Below are positions 1 to 8,680 of a DNA stretch of 64,000 bases, piece after piece (within the stretch, counting starts at the first letter, position 1; each line of letters opens with the position of its first letter). Source of the DNA: Atopobium sp. oral taxon 199 str. F0494 (GTDB lineage Bacteria > Actinomycetota > Coriobacteriia > Coriobacteriales > Atopobiaceae). The position numbers and the translations under genes are program-made. Location: positions 558,001-622,000 of the forward strand of contig NZ_KE150486.1 in NCBI RefSeq assembly GCF_000411555.1, read 5' to 3'. Below the pieces are notes generated by a model. That model was not told the origin of the DNA, did not search any database, and worked only from the letters and a program-made list of their open reading frames with translations.

Positions 1-487
1 TCAGCAGCTTGGGGTGGCTCATCAACGCGCGACCCATAGCGAGCATCTGCTGCTCTCCACCGGAAAGCGTGCCAGCCATTTGACGGCGGCGTTCGCGAAG
101 ACGTGGGAAATGTTCGTACACAAGGTCAAGCGCCTCCGCGTTTTCCTCATCTGAACGCGTATAGCCGCCCATCTGAAGATTTTCAGCAACGCTCATGCGC
201 GAAAAGACACGGCGGCCTTCAGGACAAAGCGCCAGACCAGCTTCAACAATTTTATGGGGCTTCATTCCCACAATGCTATGGCCGGAAAACTCAATGGAAC
301 CCGCATCAGGCTTGATCAAACTGGAAAGAGTGTTAAGCGTCGTGGACTTGCCCGCACCGTTTGCACCAATAAGGGTCACGATTTCCCCTTCGCAAATCTC
401 AAAGGAGATGCCCCTGACCGCGCGGATAGCACCGTAAGATACGTTCAGGTCTGTAACGGAAAGCAGGATGTTTAACGCGGCTGCCAT
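1..487 (-). CDS. livF: Branched-chain amino-acid ABC transporter ATPase LivF, C-terminus cut by window edge
   Basis: Only the first 162 residues are in the window; the gene runs off the left edge on the minus strand. The start ATG at 487 directly follows the stop of livG (TAAATG), with a GGAGG-type site inside the livG end. Visible motifs are Walker A (GANGAGKST, about residues 40-48), the LivF-typical LCPEGRRVF segment near residue 90, and the ABC signature LSGGEQQ near residue 144. LivF is the second cytoplasmic ATPase of high-affinity leucine/isoleucine/valine importers and pairs with LivG to drive the LivH-LivM permease. It is the last visible gene of a five-gene operon, so it should be co-transcribed from upstream of livK. 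The Walker B region lies outside the window. Confidence 0.93.
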   Translation of the reverse strand, partial: MAAALNILLSVTDLNVSYGAIRAVRGISFEICEGEIVTLIGANGAGKSTTLNTLSSLIKPDAGSIEFSGHSIVGMKPHKIVEAGLALCPEGRRVFSRMSVAENLQMGGYTRSDEENAEALDLVYEHFPRLRERRRQMAGTLSGGEQQMLAMGRALMSHPKLL

Positions 488-1318
488 TTACTGTACCTCC
501 GGAGTACCCAGGTATGCTTCGATAACGCGCGGGTTGTTTTGAATCTCTGAGGGCGTACCTTTGGCGATGATTGAGCCGTGGTCGAGCACCGCCAGGCCCT
601 CGCAGACACCCATAACAAACGACATATCATGCTCAATCAGCAACACGGCGATGCTAAAATCATCACGAATCTTGAGCACGTTTTCCATGAGCTCATGCGT
701 TTCGTTGGGGTTCATACCTGCCGCGGGTTCGTCAAGCAGCAGCACTTTCGGATCGGTTGCAAGCGCCCGCAGAATTTCAAGCTTGCGCTGATCTCCATAG
801 GAAAGATTGCCCGCTTGCATGCGCGCCAGCGCCTGCATGTCAAAAATCGCGAGAAGGTCCATCGCACGGTCCCGCGCTTCTTTTTCTTCACTCCAGTGTT
901 TTGGAGTGCGGAACAAATCTTGCAAAAAATGGCTTGAGAGCGTTTGTCCCAGACCAACCAGTACGTTGTCGAGTGCTGTCATCTCGGTAAAAAGACGGAT
1001 ATTTTGAAAGGTACGCGCCATGCCCATATGGCTCGTTTCAATAACGCTTTTACCGGCAAGGTCATAGCCGTCAAGCAGCACCGTGCCGCGTGTGGGTCGA
1101 TACACATTGGTCAGCAGATTGAAAACGGTTGTCTTTCCCGCTCCGTTCGGCCCAATAATCCCTGAAATCTCCGTAGGACCAAGAGCGATGTTAAAGTCTT
1201 CAACAGCCTTAAGACCGCCGAAATCAATACCAAGGTGTTCAGCCTGAAGTACCGGAATAGCATGGAGATCGCGCTCGGGAATAAGATTAGGCGACTCCTG
1301 CCGAATCAACTTTGACAT
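488..1318 (-). CDS. livG: Branched-chain amino-acid ABC transporter ATPase LivG
   Basis: This 276-residue ATPase has Walker A GPNGAGKTT (about residues 56-64), the signature LSYGDQRKLEI, Walker B VLLLDEPAAGMNP, and an H-loop in LIEHDM. The GMNP and EHDMSFVMG segments are typical of LivG rather than LivF. It carries about 25 extra residues before the first beta strand of the ABC domain, so the protein is slightly longer than the usual 255. The stop of livM overlaps its leader region (TAG, two bases, ATG), and its own stop abuts the livF start, so the set is translationally coupled. With LivF it should power import of branched-chain amino acids, or possibly another amino acid, since the binding protein sets specificity. 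Confidence 0.94.
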   Translation of the reverse strand: MSKLIRQESPNLIPERDLHAIPVLQAEHLGIDFGGLKAVEDFNIALGPTEISGIIGPNGAGKTTVFNLLTNVYRPTRGTVLLDGYDLAGKSVIETSHMGMARTFQNIRLFTEMTALDNVLVGLGQTLSSHFLQDLFRTPKHWSEEKEARDRAMDLLAIFDMQALARMQAGNLSYGDQRKLEILRALATDPKVLLLDEPAAGMNPNETHELMENVLKIRDDFSIAVLLIEHDMSFVMGVCEGLAVLDHGSIIAKGTPSEIQNNPRVIEAYLGTPEVQ

Positions 1319-1319
1319 G

Positions 1320-2531
1320 CTAGTTCACCTCCTTATGGGAAGGAAGAATCCCTGAGGTACGCCCGTGCTTCTCGCCAGAGGATTGAACAGTCGCGGCGCT
1401 GTCTTCATCCGCGTCAAAATCGCTGGCAGCGTCCTTGTTCCACGGATAATCTCGGTTCAGTATGCGCTCAATAATCCGGCTGAGTGAAAAATCATAAGTG
1501 CCGAACAGCCCCTTAGGACGAAACATCATCACCAAGATAAGCACAGCCGCGTAGGCGAGCATGCGGTAATCCGCAAACGCGCGAAGCGCCTCGGGGAGAA
1601 TGGTCAGCACGGCTGCAGAAACAACGGAGCCGAACATTGAGCCCATACCGCCCAAAACAACCATTACCAGGATCTCGACAGACTTCATGAAGCCAAACTT
1701 CGCCGGAGCCATAACACCGATGCAGCCGGCATACAGACCGCCCGCAATACCCGCGAGAAAAGCAGAAAATACGAAGGCGAGCGTCTTATAGTAGGTAGTG
1801 TTGACGCCTGACGCCTCTGCGGCTATCTCGTTATCCCGAATGGCGAGAATCGCACGACCGTGACGGGACTTCATAAGGGTGTGGATTGCAAAGATTGAGC
1901 ATGTCACAACGAGAGCGGTATTGAGAAATCCGGTATACGCGGGAATACCCGTCAGCCCGGAAGCGCCACCCGTAAGCTTGAAGCCCAGCGTTGAATCAAT
2001 GTTGACCAAAACAACGCGGATAATCTCAGCAAAGCCGAGTGTAATGATGGCAAGGTAATCTCCTTTGAGGCGCAGAGCGGGGATGCCTATAACAACGCCC
2101 GCAAGCGCCGCTGTGACGCCGCCAACCAAAAGGCCGGCACTAAAGAGGCCGACAGCAGGCAGAGAGCCCGAAGCCATATCAGTAGCCGTCAGTCCAAAGA
2201 GCGGCATCACGCGGATAATGAAGATGGCGCATGCGTAGCCGCCAATGGACATGAAGCCCGCATGACCAAGCGGCAGCTGACCCAGATATCCCGTCACAAT
2301 GTTGAGCGACACCGCCATAAGCACATAAATGCCCACCTGCTCAAGAACGACGGTCTGATAGCGAGAGATTATGCCCCCTCCCACCAGCGCATTGCCGCCA
2401 AAAATAAAGACTGCGACTACCAACGTGTTGATGACGTAGCGCTGCACCATAGAAAGCCTGCGGCGCGTTGTGTGAGCGCCTGAGCTGGCTGTAATAACCG
2501 GATTGCTCTTTTGAGAGTACTCTTTTGTCAT
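1320..2531 (-). CDS. livM: Branched-chain amino-acid ABC transporter permease LivM
   Basis: A 403-residue polytopic membrane protein of the LivM family. The conserved stretches GYLGQLPLGHAGFMSIGGYA, ALRLKGDYLAIITLGFAEI, and the C-terminal MMFRPKGLFG are all present, and several hydrophobic segments run from about residue 30 to 335. LivM and LivH form the membrane channel of the importer. Two features are slightly unusual: a basic N-terminal tail of about 28 residues before the first membrane span, and an acidic hydrophilic C-terminal tail of about 60 residues after the family core. The tail contains one copy of the overrepresented octamer (positions 1368-1375, read as Gly-Glu-Lys). It lies between livH (9 bases away) and livG (1 base away) in the same operon. 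Confidence 0.93.
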   Translation of the reverse strand: MTKEYSQKSNPVITASSGAHTTRRRLSMVQRYVINTLVVAVFIFGGNALVGGGIISRYQTVVLEQVGIYVLMAVSLNIVTGYLGQLPLGHAGFMSIGGYACAIFIIRVMPLFGLTATDMASGSLPAVGLFSAGLLVGGVTAALAGVVIGIPALRLKGDYLAIITLGFAEIIRVVLVNIDSTLGFKLTGGASGLTGIPAYTGFLNTALVVTCSIFAIHTLMKSRHGRAILAIRDNEIAAEASGVNTTYYKTLAFVFSAFLAGIAGGLYAGCIGVMAPAKFGFMKSVEILVMVVLGGMGSMFGSVVSAAVLTILPEALRAFADYRMLAYAAVLILVMMFRPKGLFGTYDFSLSRIIERILNRDYPWNKDAASDFDADEDSAATVQSSGEKHGRTSGILPSHKEVN

Positions 2532-2540
2532 GGGAGCCTC

Positions 2541-3425
2541 CTACACTTTCTCGGTCACAGCATGGCCGAGAAGCCCGGTTGGCTTGACGACAAGAACGAT
2601 AATAAGCAGCAAAAAAACAACGGCGTCCTGCCAGACGGACAAGCCGACAGCAGAAACAGCGACCTCAGCAAAGCCGACCACCAATCCGCCGATAACGGCT
2701 CCCGGAATAGATCCGATGCCTCCAAGCACCGCCGCGACAAATGCCTTCGTTCCCAACATGACTCCCATGGTCGGAGTCGCCTGATGATAGGCCATGCTGT
2801 AGAGGATGGCGCCAATGCCGGCAAGCGCAGAGCCAACAGCAAAAGTAAAGGAAATAGTGCTGTTCACATTGACGCCCATAAGCCGCGCCGCTCCCATGTC
2901 CTCAGACACGGCGCGCATCGCTTTGCCAAGACGCGTTTTTTGAACAAGGGCCGTAAGAACTGCGGTTGAGAGACACGTTACTCCAACGGTCAGGATAGCT
3001 CCCAAAGACAGGGTCACTCCACCAACCGTCACTGTCGTAAGATTGACAAAATTCGGAACCACCTTCGCGTCAGCGCCAAAAAGCAGCTGTGAGCCACTCT
3101 CCAAAAAATATGAAACGCCGATAGCGGTAATCAGCACAGAAAGGCGCGGCGCCTCCCTGAGCGGCGCGTAGGCAATCTTGTCAATGGCCACACCCAGCAC
3201 CACACAACCGCCGACTGCCAAAAGCGCCGCTATTGCGGGGTGCAGCTGCAACTGTACCATAGCAATCCATGAAAGGTACGCGCCCACCATAATGATGTCG
3301 CCGTGGGCGAAGTTCAACAGCAAGATGATGCCATAGACCATCGTATAACCCAAAGCCACAAGGGCATAGATACTGCCAAGCTGCAGGCCGTTCAAAACTT
3401 GCGTTATGAATGTCACCAATCTCAC
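2541..3425 (-). CDS. livH: Branched-chain amino-acid ABC transporter permease LivH
   Basis: A 294-residue membrane protein of normal LivH length. It starts MRLVTFITQVLNGLQLGSIY and contains the family hallmarks ALGYTMVYGIILLLNFAHGD near residue 25-45, TAIGVSYFLE, and AFVAAVLGGIGSIPGAVIGG before the last spans. About eight hydrophobic segments are visible. It partners with LivM in the plasma membrane to pass branched-chain or related amino acids delivered by the lipoprotein encoded just upstream. The start ATG is three bases after the livK stop, so the genes are likely translationally coupled. Substrate is inferred from family only. Confidence 0.94.
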   Translation of the reverse strand: MRLVTFITQVLNGLQLGSIYALVALGYTMVYGIILLLNFAHGDIIMVGAYLSWIAMVQLQLHPAIAALLAVGGCVVLGVAIDKIAYAPLREAPRLSVLITAIGVSYFLESGSQLLFGADAKVVPNFVNLTTVTVGGVTLSLGAILTVGVTCLSTAVLTALVQKTRLGKAMRAVSEDMGAARLMGVNVNSTISFTFAVGSALAGIGAILYSMAYHQATPTMGVMLGTKAFVAAVLGGIGSIPGAVIGGLVVGFAEVAVSAVGLSVWQDAVVFLLLIIVLVVKPTGLLGHAVTEKV

Positions 3426-3428
3426 TCC

Positions 3429-4610
3429 CTAGCCATTGATGGTGTCGTAAATAACCTCATTGCCGTCTTGAAAGGCAATAATGAGCGTCGATTTTACGGG
3501 GTCGCCGGTACCGTTATACGAAATGGTGCCTGTAACGCCGTCAACTTTCTCCGAGGCAATTGCGTGGATAATCGCTTCTCGATATGGCTTTGATCCGGTT
3601 TTTTGCCCCGATTGCTCAGCACGAGAAATTGCCTGGCACATAATCATGGCCGCATCATAGCCAAGCGCACAGAAGTTGGTCGGAGCAGAGCCGTATTCCT
3701 TTTGATAGGCGTCAACAAACTTCGTGACCTTCTCGTCTTTATTTGACGCCACAAAAGACGAATTATAGAAACAGTTATTCAGATCCGCTGGAGAAGCATA
3801 GTCCTGCTCTCCCCCGATGATATTGGGCCAGCCGTCAGACCCCAGCATAACGCCGGTATACCCGAGTTGCCGGGCCTGCGTCACGATTTTGCCGTCATCT
3901 TGGTAATAATTAGGACAAAAAATAGCGTCGGGATGTTTGGAAATGATAGTTGTAAGCTGCGCATTAAAGTCGACCGCGCCCTGCGGATATCCCTGCTGCG
4001 AGGAAATTTCTATCCCAAGCTCTTCAGCATGCTTGACAAATGCCTCACTTACGCCGGTTTCATAATCACCGCCGGAGTTAAAGATAGTTCCCACATTCGT
4101 ATAGCCTTGCTTGTGGGCAAACTCCGCCATAACACGCCCCTGAAAAGGGTCGGTAATGCAGACGCGAAACATGTTGTTACCATGAACAACTACATCACCC
4201 GCGGTAGCTGAAGCACTCACACACGGTATCGTATCCAAAACTGACTTTTGAGCCAGCGCGATAGTGGGCGTTGAGGTTACGTCGCCGATAATGGCACTCA
4301 CACCCTCGTCAAGCAGTTTGTTGTATACAAGAATCGCTTCTGTCGCGTCGCCCTTCTCATCTTCGACAATCGGCTCAACGCATTTGCCGTTGGCTCCTCC
4401 TTGCTCGTTAAACTGCTTGAAGTACAACAAAATACCGCTGCGAACGGCAATTCCATATTGAGCAACATCGCCCGTGAAGGGGCCCATAACACCGACGCGG
4501 ACATGCTTGTCGTCAACCGGCTGCGCGTCGCATCCGGCAAGCGCCAGTGAGGCCGCAAGAGATGCCGCCGTCCCCAAAAAATACCGTCGCGACATATATG
4601 CGTCCGCCAT
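3429..4610 (-). CDS. livK: Branched-chain amino-acid ABC transporter substrate-binding lipoprotein
   Basis: I choose the ATG at 4610 (393 residues) rather than an upstream one at 4649, because GGAAGGGG sits about eight bases before it. The N-terminus has a twin-arginine-like SRRYFLG followed by a hydrophobic stretch and a lipobox LAGC at about residues 24-27, so the mature protein should be a lipid-anchored extracytoplasmic receptor, possibly exported by Tat. The mature part has the periplasmic-binding fold I signature VRVGVMGPFTGDVAQYG and the central IFNSGGDYETG and GYTGVMLGSDGW stretches typical of Leu/Ile/Val-binding proteins. It is the first gene of the liv operon. Its exact ligand cannot be read from sequence. 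Confidence 0.9.
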   Translation of the reverse strand: MADAYMSRRYFLGTAASLAASLALAGCDAQPVDDKHVRVGVMGPFTGDVAQYGIAVRSGILLYFKQFNEQGGANGKCVEPIVEDEKGDATEAILVYNKLLDEGVSAIIGDVTSTPTIALAQKSVLDTIPCVSASATAGDVVVHGNNMFRVCITDPFQGRVMAEFAHKQGYTNVGTIFNSGGDYETGVSEAFVKHAEELGIEISSQQGYPQGAVDFNAQLTTIISKHPDAIFCPNYYQDDGKIVTQARQLGYTGVMLGSDGWPNIIGGEQDYASPADLNNCFYNSSFVASNKDEKVTKFVDAYQKEYGSAPTNFCALGYDAAMIMCQAISRAEQSGQKTGSKPYREAIIHAIASEKVDGVTGTISYNGTGDPVKSTLIIAFQDGNEVIYDTING

Positions 4611-4771
4611 GCTTATAACCCCTTCCCAATCTGCTGTAACCTGCCGCATCGCTCTACGGCGACTTACTGTATCGGGAAAGTGTAGGGCTGCGCCGCGCGC
4701 TAGCCGGACACAACACGGGTAAGTTTTTCTTTTTGTAACTTTTCTGCTTGCGAACCTTTGAGAGCTTGTCT

Positions 4772-6082
4772 CTACGCTTCAATCGCGCGAAGCGGAGCCG
4801 GCGAGAAGTGCCTTGGGCGATACGAGCCTTCTTGTTGCGAGAAGGATGCGCTTGCCTGCGCAGATGCTTTCGCTGCAGCGGCCTCAGCGGCGCTTTCCGC
4901 CGGCGTAGGAATACGTTTCAGCGCGTTAGTGCCACCATCAATCAGGCGGAACAGCTCGCGTGTCGGACGCTGCTCTTCCTTGGCGGCATCCTTACGCATT
5001 TCTTCTTCGATATCAGCGAAAAGCTTATCAACATGAGTCGCTGCTTCAATTTTTAAAGACCCTGTTGTTCGAGAGGGAGCGCTCACATGCGAAACCTGAT
5101 TGTTTGGAATCACTTCAATGGGATCGCGGATAACGCCTGCAGGATTGACGGAAAGCTTCTTGTCAAGCGCCTCGAGCGCAAGTTCCCAATCATCTTTATG
5201 CGACAGCTCCGAAACCGTCCTTTTTTCTGGGAATATTCCCTGGTCAACAAAGGCAATACGCTCGGAGATATCCGAAGATGTGCCCACGGCTGAAATGGAA
5301 TTCTCGAATTTTGTTGCAGCAAAGCTGTCAGGAATTGCTTCGGCTTCGATTGCTGTGATGCCAAAGTCATGGGTAATGTTTTGTTCTCCCACGCCCGCGG
5401 TCCACCAGCTTGTCCCCACATCACCGACCGTACCATCCGCGCGCGGAATAACTGGTAACCCTTCCATCGGATCTCCGCTTAAACGCTCCCGCAACACGTC
5501 GGCGGCGCCGCGTGCGCGAGAAGCCATACGCTCTCGAAACGAGAGGAGGTTCAGGTAATTTTCCGCAACTTGCTCATAGTCTTTTGCCGCATGCGCTGCT
5601 TTGCAATGAGCTTTGACCGTTGGCTGACTCTTGGCACGAACCGGCAAGGGAGCACGCGCCGGCTTCGGAGCAGTTGCGACCTTTTGAACACGAATAGCGC
5701 CCGTCGCGTTCCACTCCAAAGCGCGCATGTGGCGCGGTTTGTATTCCGCAAGCGACGAATGAGTGGTATCAACAAAGATTATCTTGCTCTTATTGTTATC
5801 GTTGATTGTATGAGAATGCTGCCGTTCGTACTGAGAAGCCGACTCACCCTCACATGAAAGCCTTCTCTGTTCCTGCTTTTGCTGCCTGTGATTGGCAATA
5901 AGCCATGAAATCCCTGAAATCATCCCCACAAAGGAAAGACCGCCGACCACGCAGGTAGCGATAAAAAGCGCCGGAGAATCAATGGAGTCAAACGTGGCGG
6001 CATGCGCAGAGACCGGCGTTACCGCCAGCGCCAATCCTCCTAAAAGGCCAGCTATAACGGCTGGATTTCTACGCTTTGTCAT
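4772..6082 (-). CDS. Unknown membrane protein with long hydrophilic tail
   Basis: I do not recognise this 436-residue protein. It begins with a positively charged segment and a hydrophobic stretch (about residues 8-28) ending in AHA-like residues, so either a signal peptide or a first membrane span. A second hydrophobic span follows at about residues 40-63. The remaining roughly 370 residues are hydrophilic, rich in Ala, Glu, Lys and Arg, with no enzyme motif that I can see, and much of it looks disordered. If both spans stay in the membrane, the tail is cytoplasmic. A strong Shine-Dalgarno (TAGGAGGAG) precedes the ATG at 6082. Upstream lies a long leader of about 160 bases. Downstream is the liv operon, 161 bases away with no clear terminator between. 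Confidence 0.75.
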   Translation of the reverse strand: MTKRRNPAVIAGLLGGLALAVTPVSAHAATFDSIDSPALFIATCVVGGLSFVGMISGISWLIANHRQQKQEQRRLSCEGESASQYERQHSHTINDNNKSKIIFVDTTHSSLAEYKPRHMRALEWNATGAIRVQKVATAPKPARAPLPVRAKSQPTVKAHCKAAHAAKDYEQVAENYLNLLSFRERMASRARGAADVLRERLSGDPMEGLPVIPRADGTVGDVGTSWWTAGVGEQNITHDFGITAIEAEAIPDSFAATKFENSISAVGTSSDISERIAFVDQGIFPEKRTVSELSHKDDWELALEALDKKLSVNPAGVIRDPIEVIPNNQVSHVSAPSRTTGSLKIEAATHVDKLFADIEEEMRKDAAKEEQRPTRELFRLIDGGTNALKRIPTPAESAAEAAAAKASAQASASFSQQEGSYRPRHFSPAPLRAIEA

Positions 6083-6436
6083 ACAAGCTCCTCCTACACG
6101 CTACATAAAGCGGAAGAAAGACGATGACCCTTATACATACAGAATAATCAACCCAAGCATCCCTGGGTCTCACATATGTATGCAACGGCATGGGGTTCGT
6201 CTTATCTTCGTGTATCCGTTGCAGCATTTATGCTATCTGCACTATAGCGTACTTTTATCGGTCGTGCGCCATCTTTTACAAAAATCATCACGAAAAGCAA
6301 AAATCTCTAAGGCTCATCATTTCTGAGCAAAAATGAGACGTATATGCGAGAAGCCCTCAGGCAAACACGCCCAAAGACTTCTCGCTATAAACTTCTCTTT
6401 GCCGAAAATACGCTACCTATGCGCCAAAATACGAAA
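6083..6436 (-). promoter_or_regulatory. Intergenic region between rho and the unknown membrane protein
   Basis: No gene is visible in these 354 bases. Near rho, the octamer GCGAGAAG (6346-6353) faces its complement CTTCTCGC (6378-6385), an inverted pair with a 24-base spacer that may act in rho transcript termination. A possible -10 box for the membrane protein, TATAGT on the minus strand, lies at 6241-6246; no convincing -35 is seen. Between it and the ATG, an ACCCA/TGGGT stem lies inside a larger ATACATA/TATGTAT inverted pair (roughly 6133-6183), so the leader RNA could fold. It does not match a riboswitch class I know. Confidence 0.4.
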
Positions 6437-8461
6437 TTACGCGAGCTCAGCGGCCCTTTTTGCCGAACGGATAAGGAAGTCCTCATTATCCGAGGTCTGC
6501 TGAAGCCCCTTGATGAGCGCGCTGGTAGCCCGCTCAGTGGTAGGCATGTTGGCAAGCGAGCGGCGCAAGCCCCAAATAAGAGGCTGGTAATCAGACTTTA
6601 TGAGCAAATCTTCATTGCGCGTACCGGAAGCGACAGGATCGATTGCCGGGAAGATTCTGCGATCAGCAAGATCGCGATCAAGCTTAAGCTCCATGTTGCC
6701 GGTACCCTTGAACTCCTCAAAGATAACCTCATCCATTTTTGATCCCGTATCAACGAGCGCCGATGCGATAATGGTCAGCGAACCTCCGCCTTCAATATTG
6801 CGTGCCGCGCCCAAAAATTTCTTTGGCGGATACAGCGCTGCAGAATCAACACCTCCTGAAAGAATGCGGCCGGAAGCAGGAATAGCAAGGTTGTACGCAC
6901 GCGCAAGACGCGTAATGGAATCGAGAATAACGACGACGTCCTGTCCCTGTTCTACAAGGCGCTTTGCCCGCTCAATCACGAGCTCGGAAACGGCCGTGTG
7001 ATTCTCCGCAGGCATATCAAAGGTTGAAGCAACTACCGTTCCTTTGATAGAGCGTTCCATATCGGTTACTTCTTCGGGACGCTCGTCCACAAGAAGGCAG
7101 AAGAGATAAACTTCAGGATTGTTTTCCGAAATGGATTGGCAGATCTTCTTTAAGATAGTTGTTTTACCTGCCTTTGGCGGCGACACAATAAGGCCACGCT
7201 GACCCTTGCCGATAGGAGCGACGAGGTCGATGGCTCGTCCGGTAATGGAATTCTTACCATGTTCAAGCTTCAGTGGTTCATCGGGGAAAATCGGCGTCAA
7301 ATCGCGAAAACGTGGACGCGCCTTAAGGTTCTCAACCGGTCCATCGTTGACCGACAAAACGCGGTGCAGCGGCGGATATTTGCTATTGGAGCGGCCAGGG
7401 CCAACCGTACCGGTAATCTTATCTCCCTGACGAAGCCCTAAATAGCGAATGATTTGCTGATGGACGAAGGCATCATCGTCTCCCTCCATGTAATTGCCCG
7501 TACGCACCCAGCCGTATCCTTCAGGACCAATCTGGAGAATTCCTTCGACAGTACGGAAACCCTCTGCAGCTGCAGCGGCGCTATATATCATTTCAATGAG
7601 ATCGGGTTTACGAACGCCTAGATATGTAAGGCCATACTCGGCAGCCTTTGTGCGAAGCTCGGCAACTTTCATTCCTTCGAGCATATCGCGGGTAAGAGAC
7701 GGTTCGGAAGGAGTCTGAGGGCGGCGCTTGTTATTCCGCTGGTTATTTTGGCGACGGTCGCGGTAATTCTCGCGTGCAATATCCTTACCCTGTTGCTGAC
7801 TGTCACCACTGTCACGGCTATCACTGGTGTGACGGCGATGCACTCGTATAGAAGTCGTTGCAGAAGGGCTGCCGGATTCGTCTACTCCGGTTTCCGTTTC
7901 TGTTGCTGCAATCGTTGTCACCGGTTGAGCCGTCGGCTCGGAACTTGCAACGCTTGCCTCAGAAACAAGACGGTTCATTTCATCTTCAACCGATTCGCTC
8001 TTGCGTGGACGGCCGCGGCGGCGCTTGGGTGCTGCTGCCACAAAAGCGGACTTTACGACACTCTTATCAGAAGGCTCCGAAGCTACGGATGCGGATGCAT
8101 GTGCTTCTGTAGCAGTTGGCGTATCAGCTGTCTCTACAGCAGATACCGTCTCAGCGGAGCCGCTACGCTCCAAAGCGTCTGCTTCGCTAAGACGAGCGGC
8201 AGCTTCGGTCTCGCTCTTACGCGGACGACCGCGGCGACGCTTAGGTACTGCAGGGGTATCGGAAACTGTAGAGGCAGAAGAATCCGCAACTTCAGTTTTG
8301 CTCTTACGCGGACGGCCACGACGAGGCTTCACTTCTTCTGTCAAAGTGGGTTCGGTTTGTGCCGCAACCTCCGATTTACGAGGGCGGCCACGACGACGCT
8401 TAGGAGTAACTACCGGCTCATCAGCAGACTCTGGGGCAGAAACGGGATTTTCATCCGTCAT
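6437..8461 (-). CDS. rho: Transcription termination factor Rho with basic repeat extension
   Basis: A 674-residue Rho, far longer than the roughly 420 residues of E. coli Rho because of an N-terminal extension of about 255 residues. The extension carries four copies of a RRGRPRKS motif (near residues 23, 47, 75 and 146), resembling AT-hooks, set in acidic Ser/Thr/Ala-rich linkers, then an Arg/Gln/Asn-rich stretch. The core follows: Rho N-terminal helical domain (near 262-295), cold-shock-like RNA-binding domain (near 305-355), Walker A PPKAGKTT (near 428), and Walker B VVILDSITRLARAYN (near 512). Rho is the hexameric RNA helicase that ends transcription. Such extensions are known in Actinobacteria, where they add RNA-binding capacity. 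It appears monocistronic with its own leader of about 110 bases. Confidence 0.97.
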   Translation of the reverse strand: MTDENPVSAPESADEPVVTPKRRRGRPRKSEVAAQTEPTLTEEVKPRRGRPRKSKTEVADSSASTVSDTPAVPKRRRGRPRKSETEAAARLSEADALERSGSAETVSAVETADTPTATEAHASASVASEPSDKSVVKSAFVAAAPKRRRGRPRKSESVEDEMNRLVSEASVASSEPTAQPVTTIAATETETGVDESGSPSATTSIRVHRRHTSDSRDSGDSQQQGKDIARENYRDRRQNNQRNNKRRPQTPSEPSLTRDMLEGMKVAELRTKAAEYGLTYLGVRKPDLIEMIYSAAAAAEGFRTVEGILQIGPEGYGWVRTGNYMEGDDDAFVHQQIIRYLGLRQGDKITGTVGPGRSNSKYPPLHRVLSVNDGPVENLKARPRFRDLTPIFPDEPLKLEHGKNSITGRAIDLVAPIGKGQRGLIVSPPKAGKTTILKKICQSISENNPEVYLFCLLVDERPEEVTDMERSIKGTVVASTFDMPAENHTAVSELVIERAKRLVEQGQDVVVILDSITRLARAYNLAIPASGRILSGGVDSAALYPPKKFLGAARNIEGGGSLTIIASALVDTGSKMDEVIFEEFKGTGNMELKLDRDLADRRIFPAIDPVASGTRNEDLLIKSDYQPLIWGLRRSLANMPTTERATSALIKGLQQTSDNEDFLIRSAKRAAELA

Positions 8462-8580
8462 ACACTATGCCTCTCTATTTTTAATCCAAAATACATACTC
8501 ATTAATCTCTTTTTCACATGCGAGAGAATAAAACGCATATAAAGCGCGATAAGTTCGTAAAAATTTCTGCGAACAGAGTG

Positions 8581-8590
8581 ACTATAGCAC
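8581..8590 (-). promoter_or_regulatory. Probable rho promoter, extended -10
   Basis: Read on the minus strand, GTGCTATAGT gives a TATAGT -10 box preceded by TGC, an extended -10 element. No good -35 box is seen, which fits an extended -10. It would start the rho transcript about 110 bases before the ATG at 8461. Identical TATAGT boxes sit before the candidate 6S RNA, tRNA-Leu and tRNA-Gln. Confidence 0.45.
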
Positions 8591-8595
8591 GATTG

Positions 8596-8640
8596 TGCCC
8601 GTCTTGCATCCAAAAACAAATTTTGGACACAAAACGGGCA
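8596..8640 (-). repeat. Inverted repeat after the MarR-like gene
   Basis: TGCCCGT at one end pairs with ACGGGCA at the other, and an inner TCCAAAA/TTTTGGA stem adds to it. It lies between the stop of the MarR-like gene and the rho promoter, so it is a plausible terminator for the former, although no U-run follows on the minus strand. An operator role next to the rho promoter is also possible. Confidence 0.45.
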
Positions 8641-8680
8641 TGTAAGACGCTAGCTCTGTATACACTGGGGGAAATGTACA

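Noticed and set aside
6133-6183. A c-di-GMP or c-di-AMP riboswitch before the unknown membrane protein
   Set aside because: Inverted repeats are present but none of the conserved core sequences of these classes can be found.
7748-8542. A 264-residue plus-strand ORF opposite the rho N-terminus
   Set aside because: It is Arg/Cys-rich, has no domain, and mirrors the repetitive basic/acidic coding of the rho extension.
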